The notes under the pieces were generated by a model that saw only the letters and a program-made list of their open reading frames with translations, did not search any database and was not told where the DNA came from. A program made the position numbers and the translations under genes. A stretch of 64,000 nt of DNA, taken from assembly GCA_951812305.1 (NCBI GenBank), contig CATOSB010000004.1, positions 372,001 through 436,000 of the forward strand, read 5' to 3'. Below are positions 8,911 to 17,773 of the stretch, one piece after another. Every line of letters begins with the position of its first letter. Positions within the stretch are counted from its first letter, which is position 1. The stretch comes from an uncultured Paracoccaceae bacterium (GTDB lineage: Bacteria > Pseudomonadota > Alphaproteobacteria > Rhodobacterales > Rhodobacteraceae).

Positions 8911-9804
8911 CTATATCTGGTATTCGACCTGCCTGATTGTTTCCGGCACGGTTATGGGTCCCATTTTAACTTTGGTTTTCCCGAGCATATAGGCTGCGAC
9001 ACACGAGATGAGGTGTACGAATGCGTTGGCAGGCGATCTGTGTCGAGTGTGTTCCAGTCCCATGCTGGTTTTCAACTTATCGAACAGAGTTTCGATGATG
9101 AACCGCCTTCGCAACAGGATTTTGTTCAGGATTGGCAGGAGATAGTTTTTCATGTTGCGGCGAATGCCGGTGACGAGGTGGAGGCCACGCTGCCAGAGCC
9201 GTTGGAAGAGGGATTTGGAGATATAGCCCTTATCAGCAAATATTTTGCCTTCGGGGCCCGCGATCATGGCTTCAAACGGCTTTCGATCATCGACATTACC
9301 TGCCGTGATTTTGACGGCCATGATCTCCCCCTTGTTGTTGATGATTAGATGCAGTTTGAAGCCAAAGAACCAGCCCATTGTGCTGCGACCGCGCTTTGCC
9401 AGCCCCTTGAAGACCTTGTTTCGATTAATGCGGGCATTGTGGCAGACCGCGAGCTTAGTGCTGTCGGCAAAATAGACGCCGGTTTTTTCACCGCTGAAGC
9501 AGTGCAGCAGTATGCAAAACGGCACCATTAATCTTGGCATGAGGCTGACAAACCGACCATAGCTCGGGAGGGTGCCAAAGCAGTCACGGTATTTCTGCTC
9601 AACGCCATAAATCCAATAATGTTTGAAGTCCTTGAACGGCGACAAGTGAAACAAGACCATGATGAACAGGCTCTCCCCCAGGGTCAGCTTGCCGGAGCGA
9701 AGCCTCTGACGACCCGAGGGGATCAACCGGTGGCGCTCCCAGTCCTCGTAGGTTTTTGCAAAATCATCGAGACAGACAAAAAGTGCGGTGTTAGTGATCG
9801 ACAT
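8911..9804 (-). CDS. IS982-family transposase
   Basis: The 297-residue protein starts at ATG 9804 ([17 protein letters not shown]); the frame extends upstream to 9846 without a better start. Catalytic-domain landmarks are [37 protein letters not shown], the IFADKGYIS strand, and the [20 protein letters not shown] segment that holds the final glutamate. These match IS982-type DDE transposases. The gene is uninterrupted, so this copy could be active. Confidence 0.9.
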   Translation of the reverse strand: MSITNTALFVCLDDFAKTYEDWERHRLIPSGRQRLRSGKLTLGESLFIMVLFHLSPFKDFKHYWIYGVEQKYRDCFGTLPSYGRFVSLMPRLMVPFCILLHCFSGEKTGVYFADSTKLAVCHNARINRNKVFKGLAKRGRSTMGWFFGFKLHLIINNKGEIMAVKITAGNVDDRKPFEAMIAGPEGKIFADKGYISKSLFQRLWQRGLHLVTGIRRNMKNYLLPILNKILLRRRFIIETLFDKLKTSMGLEHTRHRSPANAFVHLISCVAAYMLGKTKVKMGPITVPETIRQVEYQI

Positions 9805-9932
9805 GAGTGGCGGTCCATATTGTGTCGCTTTTGAACCTTGAATCATGGGGCAACGTACCTGGAAACCCCTCTCACCCCATACTAATCACGGGGGCATTCA
9901 GGCTGGTCAACACGGGGCAAAAGGTGCGCGCC

Positions 9933-10373
9933 ATGGAGAACAACTTCCCAATCAACGAAGATCTCGCTTATGAGAAGATCCGGGACCTCATGTTCGACAT
10001 GATGGAAGAGGACCCCAACCGTTTCTACGCCCTCACGGATAAGCTCAATGAACTGGCTGCGCTCCCTAAAAGAACCATGACACTTGTGCTCGATCTGATG
10101 GCTGCCACTCCCTTTCAGGTGATCATCCCGAAACACGTACGGAAAAATGACCCTGATACATTCAAAGCGGATCACGAAACCGTTTCAAATGTTCTATTTC
10201 TTGGAGAGTTTGGCGGAATTGCCGTTGAACTGGAGCCAAATGAGGCTTTGAGAGAACCGAGGATCATTTCCATAACAATGGTGGAAATCCCTCATCGCAA
10301 CCCTCTGCGAAAAAGGGTCAACGAGTATCGTAAAAAACGAATCAAAAAACTACGAAAAAATTCTGTCGAGTAG
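9933..10373 (+). CDS. Unrecognised passenger protein inside IS982 element
   Basis: This 146-residue protein is read divergently from the IS982 transposase. The chosen ATG at 9933 begins MENNFPINEDLAYEKIRD; the frame is open upstream to 9807 but that part looks non-coding. The N-terminal half is acidic and helical (LMFDMMEEDPNRFYALTDKL), the middle has a strand-rich part (VSNVLFLGEFGGIAVELEP), and the tail is strongly basic (RKRVNEYRKKRIKKLRKNS), which could contact nucleic acid. I know no family for it. Its position between the transposase and the right inverted repeat implies a role in, or a free ride with, transposition. Confidence 0.65.
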   Translation: MENNFPINEDLAYEKIRDLMFDMMEEDPNRFYALTDKLNELAALPKRTMTLVLDLMAATPFQVIIPKHVRKNDPDTFKADHETVSNVLFLGEFGGIAVELEPNEALREPRIISITMVEIPHRNPLRKRVNEYRKKRIKKLRKNSVE

Positions 10374-10415
10374 TGCACTGGTGACGCCAACGTCTTATCC
10401 AGAATCGGGGTTAAA

Positions 10416-10526
10416 TTAAGCTACTCTTTGTACCTGCTGATCGGGTTGGGTTGTGTCATTTCGCTGCCAGTAGATCACAGCGGGTGGTTTGCCGCCAAGG
10501 GCGGAATGAGGGCGCTTGTGGTTGTA
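10416..10526 (-). pseudogene. IS3 orfB, detached C-terminal fragment
   Basis: On the minus strand this piece reads YNHKRPHSALGGKPPAVIYW and then QRNDTTQPDQQVQRVA and stop, the characteristic end of IS3 OrfB. It continues exactly from WIAFYN at the other side of the serine-recombinase element (near 13150) once the 6-bp repeat GTTGTA is counted once. The stop codon lies within the TAAATTA repeat created by the IS982 insertion. Confidence 0.85.
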
Positions 10527-11059
10527 CAACAGAACGCCAGAACACCCACGTTACCGACCTGCGCGAGGTTCATTATCGATGGCACCCCTGGTTTGGCCGG
10601 TCGGTTTATGTCCATGAGGTGATCGATAAATCCGGCGAAGCCGTGTTTCGGTGCAATCTCACCGGCCGCCGGTCGGACCGGCTTCTGGAAGTCCCTATAT
10701 GGATGTTTGACCGGGCCTCATGTGCGGCCTGTCGTCGGGTCGATACGGCGCATGTGGACCTGGGCGCTCTGAAGGCTCTTGCGGGGCTTGTTTGCGATAT
10801 CGACTGTGAGTCGTTCAATAAACCCGACTCCCCATCCCGCGTTGACGCAGCATTGGACTCTGAACACGAGAATCGGAGGTTGGCCAATGCCGCGCAAAAT
10901 GACGACGACGCAACTCGAACTGTTCCCGGACGCTCGGTCCGCGACCGCGACGCAGACTCCGCTTTGGCAGAGCCTCCCCGACGACACGCGGCAAACGCTG
11001 ACACGGTTGATGGCACGCCTGATGGCGGAATATGCAGGCGCGGCAGACGGGGAGAATGA
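10527..11059 (+). CDS. First gene of recombinase element (start unclear)
   Basis: An open frame runs from the element's left border to 11059 and is in frame with an ATG at 10451 in the flanking IS3 DNA. The coding-like core is [20 protein letters not shown], followed by [20 protein letters not shown] and a region with two cysteines (CAACRRVD). The start inside the element is not obvious; translation may begin at the outside ATG or at a non-ATG codon. The last part overlaps the next gene and is low in predicted structure. It is probably an accessory protein for the recombinase; function unknown. Confidence 0.5.
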
Positions 11060-11072
11060 TCATGAAGCATGA
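10887..11072 (+). CDS. Small accessory protein of recombinase element
   Basis: ATG at 10887 follows a strong ribosome site (CGGAGG) and opens a 61-codon frame starting [21 protein letters not shown] helical segment [18 protein letters not shown] follows. The frame overlaps the end of the preceding frame and the first codons of the recombinase (11062), so translation of all three is likely coupled. No function is assigned. Confidence 0.6.
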   Translation: MPRKMTTTQLELFPDARSATATQTPLWQSLPDDTRQTLTRLMARLMAEYAGAADGENDHEA

Positions 11073-13122
11073 GAAGATTGGCCCGCAGCATCTGGAGCGC
11101 AAGGCGATCCTTTACGTCCGTCAGTCATCGGCCCACCAGGTCCTGCACAACCGGGAAAGCAGCACCCTGCAATATGCCATGCGGGAGCGGCTGTCGGATT
11201 TGGGTTGGAGCCGGATCGAGACCGTGGATGACGATCTCGGCCGTTCTGCGGCGGGTGGTGTTGCGCGAGAAGGCTTTGACCGGATGATCGCGGATGTTTG
11301 TTTGGGCAAGGCCGGCGCCGTCGCGGCGCGCGAGGTGTCCCGCTTTGCGCGCAACAGCAGGGATTGGCAGCACCTCGTAGAGATGTGTCGCGTCGTCGAC
11401 ACAGTACTGATCGACCAGGAAACGGTTTATGCACCGCGCGATGGCAATGACCGGCTGCTTTTGGGCCTGAAGGGCAGCTTGAACGAATACGAACTCGATC
11501 TTCTCAGACAACGATCTCTCGCCGCGCGCCACGAGAAAGCACGGCGCGGCGAACTTGTCGTCGCTGCCCCAGTCGGATTCGTAAAAGCTGGGGACCGGCT
11601 TGAGAAGGACCCGGACCGCCGCGTGCAAGAGGCCATATCCCTGGTTTTCGACAAGGTCGCCGAGCTGGGGAGCGCGCGGCAGGCCCTCATGTGGTTTCTC
11701 GAACATGACCTTGAATTGCCCAGTTTGCGCAAACAGGGTGAAGTGCTCTGGCGGCGGCCGACATATGCCACCATCCATCGCATGATCGTCAATCCGGCCT
11801 ATGGCGGGGCCTATGCCTATGGCAAGACCCGGGCAGCGGCGGGGTTCGGGGCAACCGCCATTCGCAGGAAAGACCGCAACGACTGGCTGGCATTGAAGCC
11901 GGGCGCGCATGAAGGCTATGTGAGTTGGGAACGGGCAGAGGCGATCCGCAAGATGGTAAGCAATAACGTCCCTCAGAGCAGGCATCATGGCGCGGCCAAA
12001 CATGGTTCCGCGCTCCTGGCCGGGCTGCTGCGTTGTCGGCGCTGCGGCCGCAAGCTTACGGTTCGCTATACCGGCAAGAAGCATGACATCCCGCGTTACT
12101 CCTGCTGGCGCGGCCTTTTGGACAACGGCGAAGCGCGCTGCATCGCTTTCGGCGGATTGCGGGTCGACGATGCCATTGAACAGGCGCTTTTGAAGGTAGT
12201 CGGACCCGGCGCCCTTGCCGCCGCAGAGGTGGCCGCCAGGCAAGCAGTGCGCCAGCGGGATCAGGTTCGCGATGCGCTCTGCCGTGATCTGGAAGCGGCT
12301 CAATACGCGACTGATCGGGCATTCCGGCAGTATGATGCATCCGATCCCGAGAACCGCCTCGTGACCGCCGAACTGGAAGCCCGGTGGAACCGGGCACTTC
12401 AGCAGGTTCAGGAGATCGAGAACAAGATCGTTCACCATGACGCGGTCAGCCCGAACGGGACCACGCCGCCGGTGGAAGACCTGGCGGCCCTGGGGGCCGA
12501 TCTCGAACGCGTCTGGTTCGCGCCGGCCACCGATGCCAGGTTGAAGAAGCGCATCGTTCGCACGGTGATCCGGGAAGTGGTGGCAGATCTTGACGATGAT
12601 GCCTCCGAGATCGTTTTGATGGTTCATTGGGTGGGTGGCGCACATACGGAAATCCGCCTGCCAAAGCGCCGCAGAGGACAGCGCAACGCGACGCCGCCGG
12701 ATATTGTCGAAGCCGTGCGCCAGCTTGCGCGGATCGCCAGCGACGATGTCATCGCCGGCGTTCTGAACCGGAACGGTCTCGTCACCGGAAACGGCAACCG
12801 ATGGACCAGGGAGCGAGTCACAGCACTGCGGTCCTACCGCAAGATTCCCGTATTCAAGCCCGAACCCAATGGTCTTGACCCGTGGCTCAATCTCTCTGGC
12901 GCAGCAAAACTGATCGGCGTAGCGCCAAAAACATTGCGGTTGGCAGCAGAAGCAGGTGATATCAAAGCAGACCACCCGCTTGCCGACGGACCATGGGTAT
13001 TTGAGCGCAAGGAACTGTCAAAAACGAAGGCACAACAACTCAAGAAACGGGCCCGACAGAACCCAAAATACCCCGCGGTATCGCACCCGGATCAGCAAAA
13101 CCTATTCTCTTCAACAACATAG
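11062..13122 (+). CDS. Large serine recombinase
   Basis: The 686-residue protein starts [20 protein letters not shown], with the catalytic serine in YVRQSSAHQ. Further resolvase-domain arginines and motifs follow ([33 protein letters not shown]). A recombinase domain ([14 protein letters not shown]) and a zinc ribbon ([11 protein letters not shown], with a later Cys pair) follow, then a coiled-coil-rich part near residues 400 to 470 and a C-terminal helix-turn-helix-like region ([20 protein letters not shown]). This matches large serine recombinases that integrate and excise elements. The frame is intact, so the element could be mobile. Confidence 0.9.
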   Translation: MKHEKIGPQHLERKAILYVRQSSAHQVLHNRESSTLQYAMRERLSDLGWSRIETVDDDLGRSAAGGVAREGFDRMIADVCLGKAGAVAAREVSRFARNSRDWQHLVEMCRVVDTVLIDQETVYAPRDGNDRLLLGLKGSLNEYELDLLRQRSLAARHEKARRGELVVAAPVGFVKAGDRLEKDPDRRVQEAISLVFDKVAELGSARQALMWFLEHDLELPSLRKQGEVLWRRPTYATIHRMIVNPAYGGAYAYGKTRAAAGFGATAIRRKDRNDWLALKPGAHEGYVSWERAEAIRKMVSNNVPQSRHHGAAKHGSALLAGLLRCRRCGRKLTVRYTGKKHDIPRYSCWRGLLDNGEARCIAFGGLRVDDAIEQALLKVVGPGALAAAEVAARQAVRQRDQVRDALCRDLEAAQYATDRAFRQYDASDPENRLVTAELEARWNRALQQVQEIENKIVHHDAVSPNGTTPPVEDLAALGADLERVWFAPATDARLKKRIVRTVIREVVADLDDDASEIVLMVHWVGGAHTEIRLPKRRRGQRNATPPDIVEAVRQLARIASDDVIAGVLNRNGLVTGNGNRWTRERVTALRSYRKIPVFKPEPNGLDPWLNLSGAAKLIGVAPKTLRLAAEAGDIKADHPLADGPWVFERKELSKTKAQQLKKRARQNPKYPAVSHPDQQNLFSSTT

Positions 13123-13145
13123 AAAGATGGGCGCAATGAAGCGGA

Positions 13146-13904
13146 GTTGTAGAACGCGATCCACTTTCTGACGCCAGCTTTGGCCTCTGATCCAGTTTCC
13201 CAGGCGTGCAGGTAGACGCATTCATACTTCAGCGACCGCCACAGCCGTTCAACAAAGATGTTATCGAGGAATCGGCCTTTGCCATCCATCGAGATGCGCA
13301 CGTTTGAGCGCCGCAATCTGTCCGTCCAAACAAACGACGTGAACTGGCTGCCTTGGTCGGTGTTCATAATGCCTGGCGTGCCGAACTTGTGGATCGCCTC
13401 GTTCAGCGCATCGACACAGAACTCAGCCTCCAGCGTGTTCGAGATGCGCCACGCCAGAACTTTGCGCGTGTGCCAGTCCATGATGGCGACCAGATACAGA
13501 AAGCCACGCCGCATGGGCAGATATGTGATGTCAGCACACCAAACCTGATTGGGCCGATCCACACGCAGGCCACGCAGCAGGTATGGATAAATCTTGTGGC
13601 CTTTAGCGGCCTTGCTGGTGTTGGGTTTCTGGTAAATCGGCATAAGGCCCATCAACCGCATCAGGCGTCTGATCCGCTTCTCATTGACCACGTGGCCATC
13701 ATTGCGCAGATGCCACGTCATCTGGCGCACCCCGTAAAACGGGGTCTCAAGGAACTGCTTATCAATCATGCGCATCAGGTCGAGGTTCATCTCACTCTCG
13801 CCCTTCGGCTCATAGTAAAACGACGACCGCGAGATCGACAGCAACGCGCATTGCTTGCCAACCGAAAGACCTGGCAGGTTTGGCTCAATCATCTTGCGCC
13901 TCAC
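13146..13904 (-). pseudogene. IS3 orfB, main part, cut by recombinase element
   Basis: This is the catalytic integrase half of an IS3 transposase. It has the HTH_21-type region (YGVRQMTWHLRNDGH) and a DDE core: VWCADITYLPM, MNTDQGSQFTS and FVERLWRSLKYE. The native sequence stops at WIAFYN; beyond this the frame runs into recombinase-element DNA. The missing C-terminus is at 10416-10526. The start overlaps orfA by four bases, the usual arrangement for frameshifted OrfAB production. Confidence 0.9.
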
Positions 13905-14194
13905 TTGCCGTTCCAGGGTTTGAGCTTTCTGGCCAAAAAATCATTGGCGACGGCCAACTCCCCGATTTTGGCATGCAAGTCTTTCACTTGCTCTTCATCG
14001 ACTTCCGGTGCCTTCCGGCCACCGCGCTCAAAAACGCCAGACGCGCCTTCAAGCAGGGCACGCTTCCATTGATGGATCATCGTGGGATGCACGCCAAACC
14101 GGCTAGCCAGCTCGCTGACCGTTTCTTCACCTTTCAGCGCCTCTAACGCCACCTTGGCTTTGAATTCTGGATGATGTTGCTTCCGTTTCGACAT
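13901..14194 (-). CDS. IS3 OrfA
   Basis: The 97-residue protein begins MSKRKQHHPEFKAKVALEAL and carries the helix-turn-helix and leucine-zipper region of IS3 OrfA (SELASRFGVHPTMIHQWKRA, then a coiled coil). It binds the element ends and is normally fused to OrfB by -1 frameshifting. It is intact, but its partner orfB is disrupted, so this copy should not transpose on its own. Confidence 0.9.
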   Translation of the reverse strand: MSKRKQHHPEFKAKVALEALKGEETVSELASRFGVHPTMIHQWKRALLEGASGVFERGGRKAPEVDEEQVKDLHAKIGELAVANDFLARKLKPWNGK

Positions 14195-14277
14195 TTCTGA
14201 TCTCCTTCGCGTTGAAGATCAGCAGACAACAAATCGCAGCTTACGTCAGTGTCCGAATTTCGGGGGGTAGCTCAAAC

Positions 14278-14472
14278 ATGGTTGTCCGCATGGTTATGCG
14301 GCGGGTTGTCGGTCGGGGTATCAACAAGGGTATCGATATGGCTGCTGACAAGATGACGAAGAAATCCAGTGGCGATCCGGAAGCTGACCGCCAGCAGGAA
14401 GGCGATGCGCGCGACCTTGCCCGCCGTGGCAAACAGATGGTCCGGATGGGCCGCCGGATGGGGCGGTTCTGA
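14278..14472 (+). pseudogene. Small gene split by IS3 nest, 3' piece
   Basis: The piece reads MVVRMVMRRVVGRGINKGID, then the charged stretch TKKSSGDPEADRQQEGDARD and a basic end RRGKQMVRMGRRMGRF. It continues the eight codons at 8825. The whole protein would be 72 residues, very basic and methionine-rich. An ATG lies right after the IS3 end, and the frame is also open back into the IS3 end to an ATG at 14212, so a shortened or fused product could still be made. I do not know the family function. Confidence 0.65.
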
Positions 14473-14644
14473 ACCTCTTATCCTTTTGCCGAAATTCGCG
14501 AGAAGCCGACGGCATTTTCGCCATCAAGAAATTCGCTCTGACGCGTTGGTGATCACTGAAATCACCGTCGCCGCAGCGTCGTCCATTGCCGATTGACTCA
14601 GGCTTCCTGTGGAGAAACCACCCAGTTGGCGTTCCGTAGCGTAC

Positions 14645-15067
14645 TCAGCCTATGCGCTGACAAGCCGTTTCCACCAGCGATCCGTCATTCTGGTCCTGAA
14701 ACACGTTGTATAGGTTTCCCGGTGTCCCCGTTGGACCGGCAAACCAAGAAAAGATCGCGTGGTTCGGCGGATTCATCCGGAATTTGTAAAGCCAATTCGG
14801 CGATGATGCGTCCGGTGGCAGCGCCGTCCAGTCACCGTAGCCTTGTACGTTATAGACCGAACTGGTTCCCACGTAGATTATGGTTCCACGGCCTGCCAAC
14901 GTGCGGTCCGGGTTGACCTGCATCTGCAGGTCAATCGAAACCACCGAGCTGTTGACGACACAGCGCCAGACACCGACAGGGGCCGCGGGTTGTGCGGTGG
15001 CAACGGAAGTCGCGACCAATGAAAGGATGCCAACGGCAATTGGCACAAAAAACGCAATTACGCGCAT
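14645..15067 (-). CDS. Secreted hypothetical protein
   Basis: This 140-residue protein has a clear signal peptide (IAFFVPIAVGILSLVATSVA, cleavage near AQP). The mature part is about 115 residues, mostly strand-like, with two cysteines (WRCVVN and ETACQRIG) that could form one disulfide in the periplasm. The segment GRGTIIYVGTSSVYNVQGYG suggests a small beta-barrel. I recognise no family. The 170 bases between it and the small split gene hold nothing I can call. Confidence 0.6.
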   Translation of the reverse strand: MRVIAFFVPIAVGILSLVATSVATAQPAAPVGVWRCVVNSSVVSIDLQMQVNPDRTLAGRGTIIYVGTSSVYNVQGYGDWTALPPDASSPNWLYKFRMNPPNHAIFSWFAGPTGTPGNLYNVFQDQNDGSLVETACQRIG

Positions 15068-15165
15068 GAGTATGCTCCAATATCAAACGGCAATATCCTT
15101 AAAAGCCTAGTGGCGGGGCGGACAATTCGCAACATTTCGTGTGAATGCGGCGGTAACGGCACCCG

Positions 15166-16254
15166 CTAACGAGGTGCCATCGTTTTAAAGTGCTTGCTCA
15201 ATTTCAAACCTTGGCCCTGATAATTGGACTTAATGTCAACACCATATAGCGCCTCTGGCCGATCGGACATCCGTTCATAGACCAACCGTCCCACGACCTG
15301 GCCGTGTTCCAGAACGAATGGTGCCTCGTGGCATCGCACTTCCAGCACGCCACGCGAACCCGATCCGCCCGCGCCAGACCAGCCAAAGCCGGGGTCAAAA
15401 AATCCGGCGTAATGCACCCGAAATTCGCCGACCATCGCCAGATATGGGGCCATTTCGGCGGCATAGTCGGGGGGGATGCAGATCGCCTCGCGGCTTACGA
15501 GGATATAAAATGCACCCGGATCGAGGATGACGCGTCCCTCACTCGTGCGCACCTCTTCCCAGTATTCTGCCGGGTCGTAGTGGTTTAGTTTCGACAGGTC
15601 GATCACGCCCGAATGGGGTTTTGCGCGGTAACCGACCAGGTCGCCATCTTCGGGTCGAAGATCGACCGAAAACCCCAATCCGCCCGCGATGACCGGGTCG
15701 CCGTTTACAATCGGCGTATCTTCATGCAGTGCGGCCAATTCCGCATCATCCAAAAACGTGTCGCCCTGGCGAAATATCATTTGCGTCAGCATCTGCCCCG
15801 GCTTGACCAGAACCGAAAAACTGCGTGGGCAAATTTCGACATATAGTGGCCCGCGATAACCCGCTGCCACGCGGTCGAATTCAGTCCCGTTGTCAGTGAT
15901 GATCCGCGTCAGAAGATCCAGCCGTCCGATTGACGACTTGGCCGAGGCAGCGGCGCTTATATCCTCCGGCAGATCGAGAGACTCCATCAAAGGCACGACA
16001 TAAACGCAGCCCTTTTCCAGCACTGCACCTGCAGAGAGATCCACCTCGTGCATACGGAAGTCCGTCAGCCGCTCGGCCACGGATTGCGTAGGGCCCGCCA
16101 AAAAGGATGCGCGCACGCGGTATGCTCGGTCGCCGAGCCGCAGGTCGAGAGACGCAGGTTGGATTTGAGCCGGAAGAACCGGGGGATCGGCGGCGATCTG
16201 ACCGGCTTCGATCATCCCGCGCAATCGGCTGTCAGACTGGACACCTGCCGGCAT
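15166..16254 (-). CDS. dcd: 2'-deoxycytidine 5'-triphosphate deaminase, long form
   Basis: The 362-residue protein is about twice the length of E. coli Dcd and matches the alphaproteobacterial long form. It holds the motifs SAAASAKSSIGRLDLLTRII and GPLYVEICPRSFSVLVKPG in the first half and related segments (EAICIPPDYAAEMAPYLAMV) in the second, which suggests an internal duplication of the dUTPase-like fold. It converts dCTP to dUTP for thymidylate synthesis. The frame is open upstream to 16401 across the tRNA, but ATG 16254 follows the ribosome site GGGGGGA and starts MPAGVQSDSRL. Confidence 0.85.
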   Translation of the reverse strand: MPAGVQSDSRLRGMIEAGQIAADPPVLPAQIQPASLDLRLGDRAYRVRASFLAGPTQSVAERLTDFRMHEVDLSAGAVLEKGCVYVVPLMESLDLPEDISAAASAKSSIGRLDLLTRIITDNGTEFDRVAAGYRGPLYVEICPRSFSVLVKPGQMLTQMIFRQGDTFLDDAELAALHEDTPIVNGDPVIAGGLGFSVDLRPEDGDLVGYRAKPHSGVIDLSKLNHYDPAEYWEEVRTSEGRVILDPGAFYILVSREAICIPPDYAAEMAPYLAMVGEFRVHYAGFFDPGFGWSGAGGSGSRGVLEVRCHEAPFVLEHGQVVGRLVYERMSDRPEALYGVDIKSNYQGQGLKLSKHFKTMAPR

Positions 16255-16268
16255 CGTCCCCCCTAATG

Positions 16269-16294
16269 AAAACGCCCGCGAATACTCGCGGGCG
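16269..16294 (-). terminator. Rho-independent terminator after tRNA-Pro
   Basis: A 9-bp perfect stem (CGCCCGCGA with TCGCGGGCG, loop of four) is followed on the minus strand by TTTT. It lies 8 bases after the tRNA 3' end and just before the dcd start, so it probably ends the tRNA transcript and makes dcd a separate unit or one fed by read-through. Confidence 0.7.
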
Positions 16295-16301
16295 GGTGGT
16301 T

Positions 16302-16378
16302 TGGTCGGGCTAGCAGGACTTGAACCTGCGACCTTCCGTCCCCCAGACGGACGCGCTACCAGACTGCGCCATAGCCCG
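16302..16378 (-). tRNA. tRNA-Pro (anticodon GGG), CCA encoded
   Basis: The minus strand folds as a full cloverleaf: acceptor CGGGCTA paired with TAGCCCG, D arm GCGC...GCGC, anticodon stem TCCGT/ACGGA with loop CTGGGGG (anticodon GGG), and T arm GCAGG-TTCAAGT-CCTGC. The discriminator A is followed by an encoded CCA. The length is 77 bases. Position between dcd and merR fits Roseobacter gene order. No attachment-site duplication or integrase is adjacent. Confidence 0.95.
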
Positions 16379-16425
16379 ACGTGAAGGCCCTTTAACCGCA
16401 ATTCATCTTGCAGAGCAAGGGGTCG

Positions 16426-17370
16426 TTAGGCGCGATCGCTGGACATGCGGGCGCGCAATGCATTCAACTGTTCGACAATCGGTGCCAAATCGCCTGGGGC
16501 CGCTTTCTGACCTGTAGAGATAGCCGAAAGCACGGTTTCACCCGGAGTTGGTCCATCTGGCGGTTGCGGCGGTTCCTGCCAGTTTTCCAGAAAATTGGGC
16601 AGTTTTGCCGGCTCGGGTGTGGGATCGGCAGGGGGGTCTTGAGCGCGCGTCTCTGCTTGTTCGGATTCGGTTGCCGAGGGCGGTGTTTCGTGGCCAACCG
16701 GCACCTCCGTCACCGTTACATTTTCTTCAGGTGAGGTGACCGCTGCGTCTGCGTAAGCAGTATTTTCTTCGGCTGCGGTTACCGTCGTTTCATCTGACGA
16801 TGGCGGGGCCTTATTTTCGTCCTGTGTGGCTTTGAACATCGGCATGTCCGAAAGCTCCGCACCAGTTGCTTCATCTGCCCCGACGCCCGCAGCCACCGCA
16901 TCTACAGCCGGTTCAGCCTCTGCGGGTGCAATTGGCTCTGTCACTTCCGGTTCATTTGGTGCGGCCGACGCGGCGGCCGATTCGTCCGGTTGTGTTTCTC
17001 CTACCGTTGGTTGGTCTGGCGCGTCAGGCACAGGTTGTGCAACACCCTCGACTGTTTCATCCGTAACCGGTTGCTCAGGCTCCGCAGGAATGTCGTCGAT
17101 AACTTGCGATAGAGCAGCAACATGCTTGACGCCTTCTTCGCGAAGCAGTTTTTGCACCCCACGGATTGTCATGCCATCTTCATGCAGAAGTTTTTTGATG
17201 CCGCCCAAAAGAGCCATATCGGTTGGACGATAATACCGCCGACCTCCGGCACGTTTGACAGGTTTTACCTGGCTGAACCGGGATTCCCAAAATCGCAAGA
17301 CATGAGTGGGCGTGCCCAGCCAATCTGCAACCTCGCTGATGGTGCGGAACGCGTCAGGCGATTTGCTCAT
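16426..17370 (-). CDS. MerR-family transcriptional regulator
   Basis: The 314-residue protein has an N-terminal MerR winged helix: [40 protein letters not shown] and [20 protein letters not shown]. After residue 90 comes a long, low-complexity region rich in A, E, P and T, likely disordered, and a short C-terminal helix ([15 protein letters not shown]). No metal-binding cysteines are present, so it is not a metal sensor of the classic kind. It sits 12 bases downstream of ihfA and is probably co-transcribed. Confidence 0.85.
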   Translation of the reverse strand: MSKSPDAFRTISEVADWLGTPTHVLRFWESRFSQVKPVKRAGGRRYYRPTDMALLGGIKKLLHEDGMTIRGVQKLLREEGVKHVAALSQVIDDIPAEPEQPVTDETVEGVAQPVPDAPDQPTVGETQPDESAAASAAPNEPEVTEPIAPAEAEPAVDAVAAGVGADEATGAELSDMPMFKATQDENKAPPSSDETTVTAAEENTAYADAAVTSPEENVTVTEVPVGHETPPSATESEQAETRAQDPPADPTPEPAKLPNFLENWQEPPQPPDGPTPGETVLSAISTGQKAAPGDLAPIVEQLNALRARMSSDRA

Positions 17371-17382
17371 GTCAAAACGATC

Positions 17383-17685
17383 CTAGCGCCGATTGCCCTC
17401 GGCCACCCGGTCTTTCATCAAGTGCGATGGACGGAATGTCAGAACGCGACGCGGTGAGATTGGAACTTCTTCACCCGTTTTGGGATTGCGCCCGATACGT
17501 GCAGTTTTGTTGCGAACAGAAAACGTTCCGAACGAAGAAATTTTTACCGACTGTCCATCAACCAAAGCGTCGGAAATGTGCTTCAAAACGCTTTCGACCA
17601 ATTGCGCACTTTCGTTGCGGGATAGACCGACCTCGCGGAATACCGCCTCGCTAAGGTCCATGCGCGTTAATGTATTTTCACTCAT
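17383..17685 (-). CDS. ihfA: Integration host factor subunit alpha
   Basis: The 100-residue protein matches Ihf[21 protein letters not shown] at the N-terminus, then [20 protein letters not shown] and [20 protein letters not shown], which form the DNA-clamping beta arms. It bends DNA as a heterodimer with IhfB. The conserved Roseobacter order fabH-ihfA-merR is kept. Confidence 0.95.
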   Translation of the reverse strand: MSENTLTRMDLSEAVFREVGLSRNESAQLVESVLKHISDALVDGQSVKISSFGTFSVRNKTARIGRNPKTGEEVPISPRRVLTFRPSHLMKDRVAEGNRR

Positions 17686-17773
17686 TCATTCCCCCTCCGG
17701 TAATATCCGACACTAAGCGGTCGGCTTTTTAAGAGTCAATATCAATGGCTTGGAAGGGTGTCGTAATGCGCGT

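Larger units (their letters stand above)
8891..10411. mobile_element. IS982-family element carrying an extra gene
   Basis: The left terminus is ACCTGAGTTCTGGATAAG at 8891 and the complement of the right end reads ACCCCGATTCTGGATAAG. The element is flanked by a perfect 7-bp direct repeat TAAATTA (8884-8890 and 10412-10418). It is about 1.52 kb, longer than the roughly 1 kb usual for IS982, because a 146-codon gene lies on the opposite strand beside the transposase. Both genes are inside the inverted repeats, so they would move together. Confidence 0.85.
10527..13145 (+). mobile_element. Serine-recombinase element inserted in IS3 orfB
   Basis: The 2.6-kb element lies between direct repeats GTTGTA at 10521-10526 and 13146-13151. 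Removing it with one repeat copy restores orfB in frame (WIAFYN joined to HKRPHSALGG), which fixes the boundaries. No terminal inverted repeats are seen, as expected for elements moved by large serine recombinases. It encodes three genes on the plus strand: an opening frame that runs in from the border, a 61-codon gene, and the recombinase. Similar three-gene recombinase cassettes occur in alphaproteobacteria, from general knowledge. Confidence 0.75.
8849..14274 (-). mobile_element. IS3-family element hosting two nested elements
   Basis: The ends are inverted: TGAGCTACTCCCC at 8849 and GGGGGTAGCTCA ending at 14274, flanked by the direct repeat AAC. Without its two passengers the element is about 1.27 kb, the normal IS3 size. 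It encodes orfA (13901-14194) and orfB (13146-13904 plus 10416-10526) on the minus strand. IS982 (8891-10411) sits near its left end and a serine-recombinase element (10527-13145) splits orfB. Removing both with one target copy each restores a complete orfB frame, which shows the order: IS3 first, the other two later. Confidence 0.85.

Noticed and set aside
11125..12975. Long minus-strand open frame of 616 codons
   Set aside because: It is the antisense shadow of the serine recombinase gene; the plus-strand protein has clear catalytic and zinc-ribbon motifs.
14473..14644. Coding sequence between the split small gene and the secreted protein gene
   Set aside because: Frames there are short, lack ribosome sites and overlap the end of the secreted protein gene.
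16302..16378. tRNA-Pro as an integration site of a genomic island
   Set aside because: No integrase gene or repeated tRNA 3' end is found beside it; the neighbours are conserved housekeeping genes.
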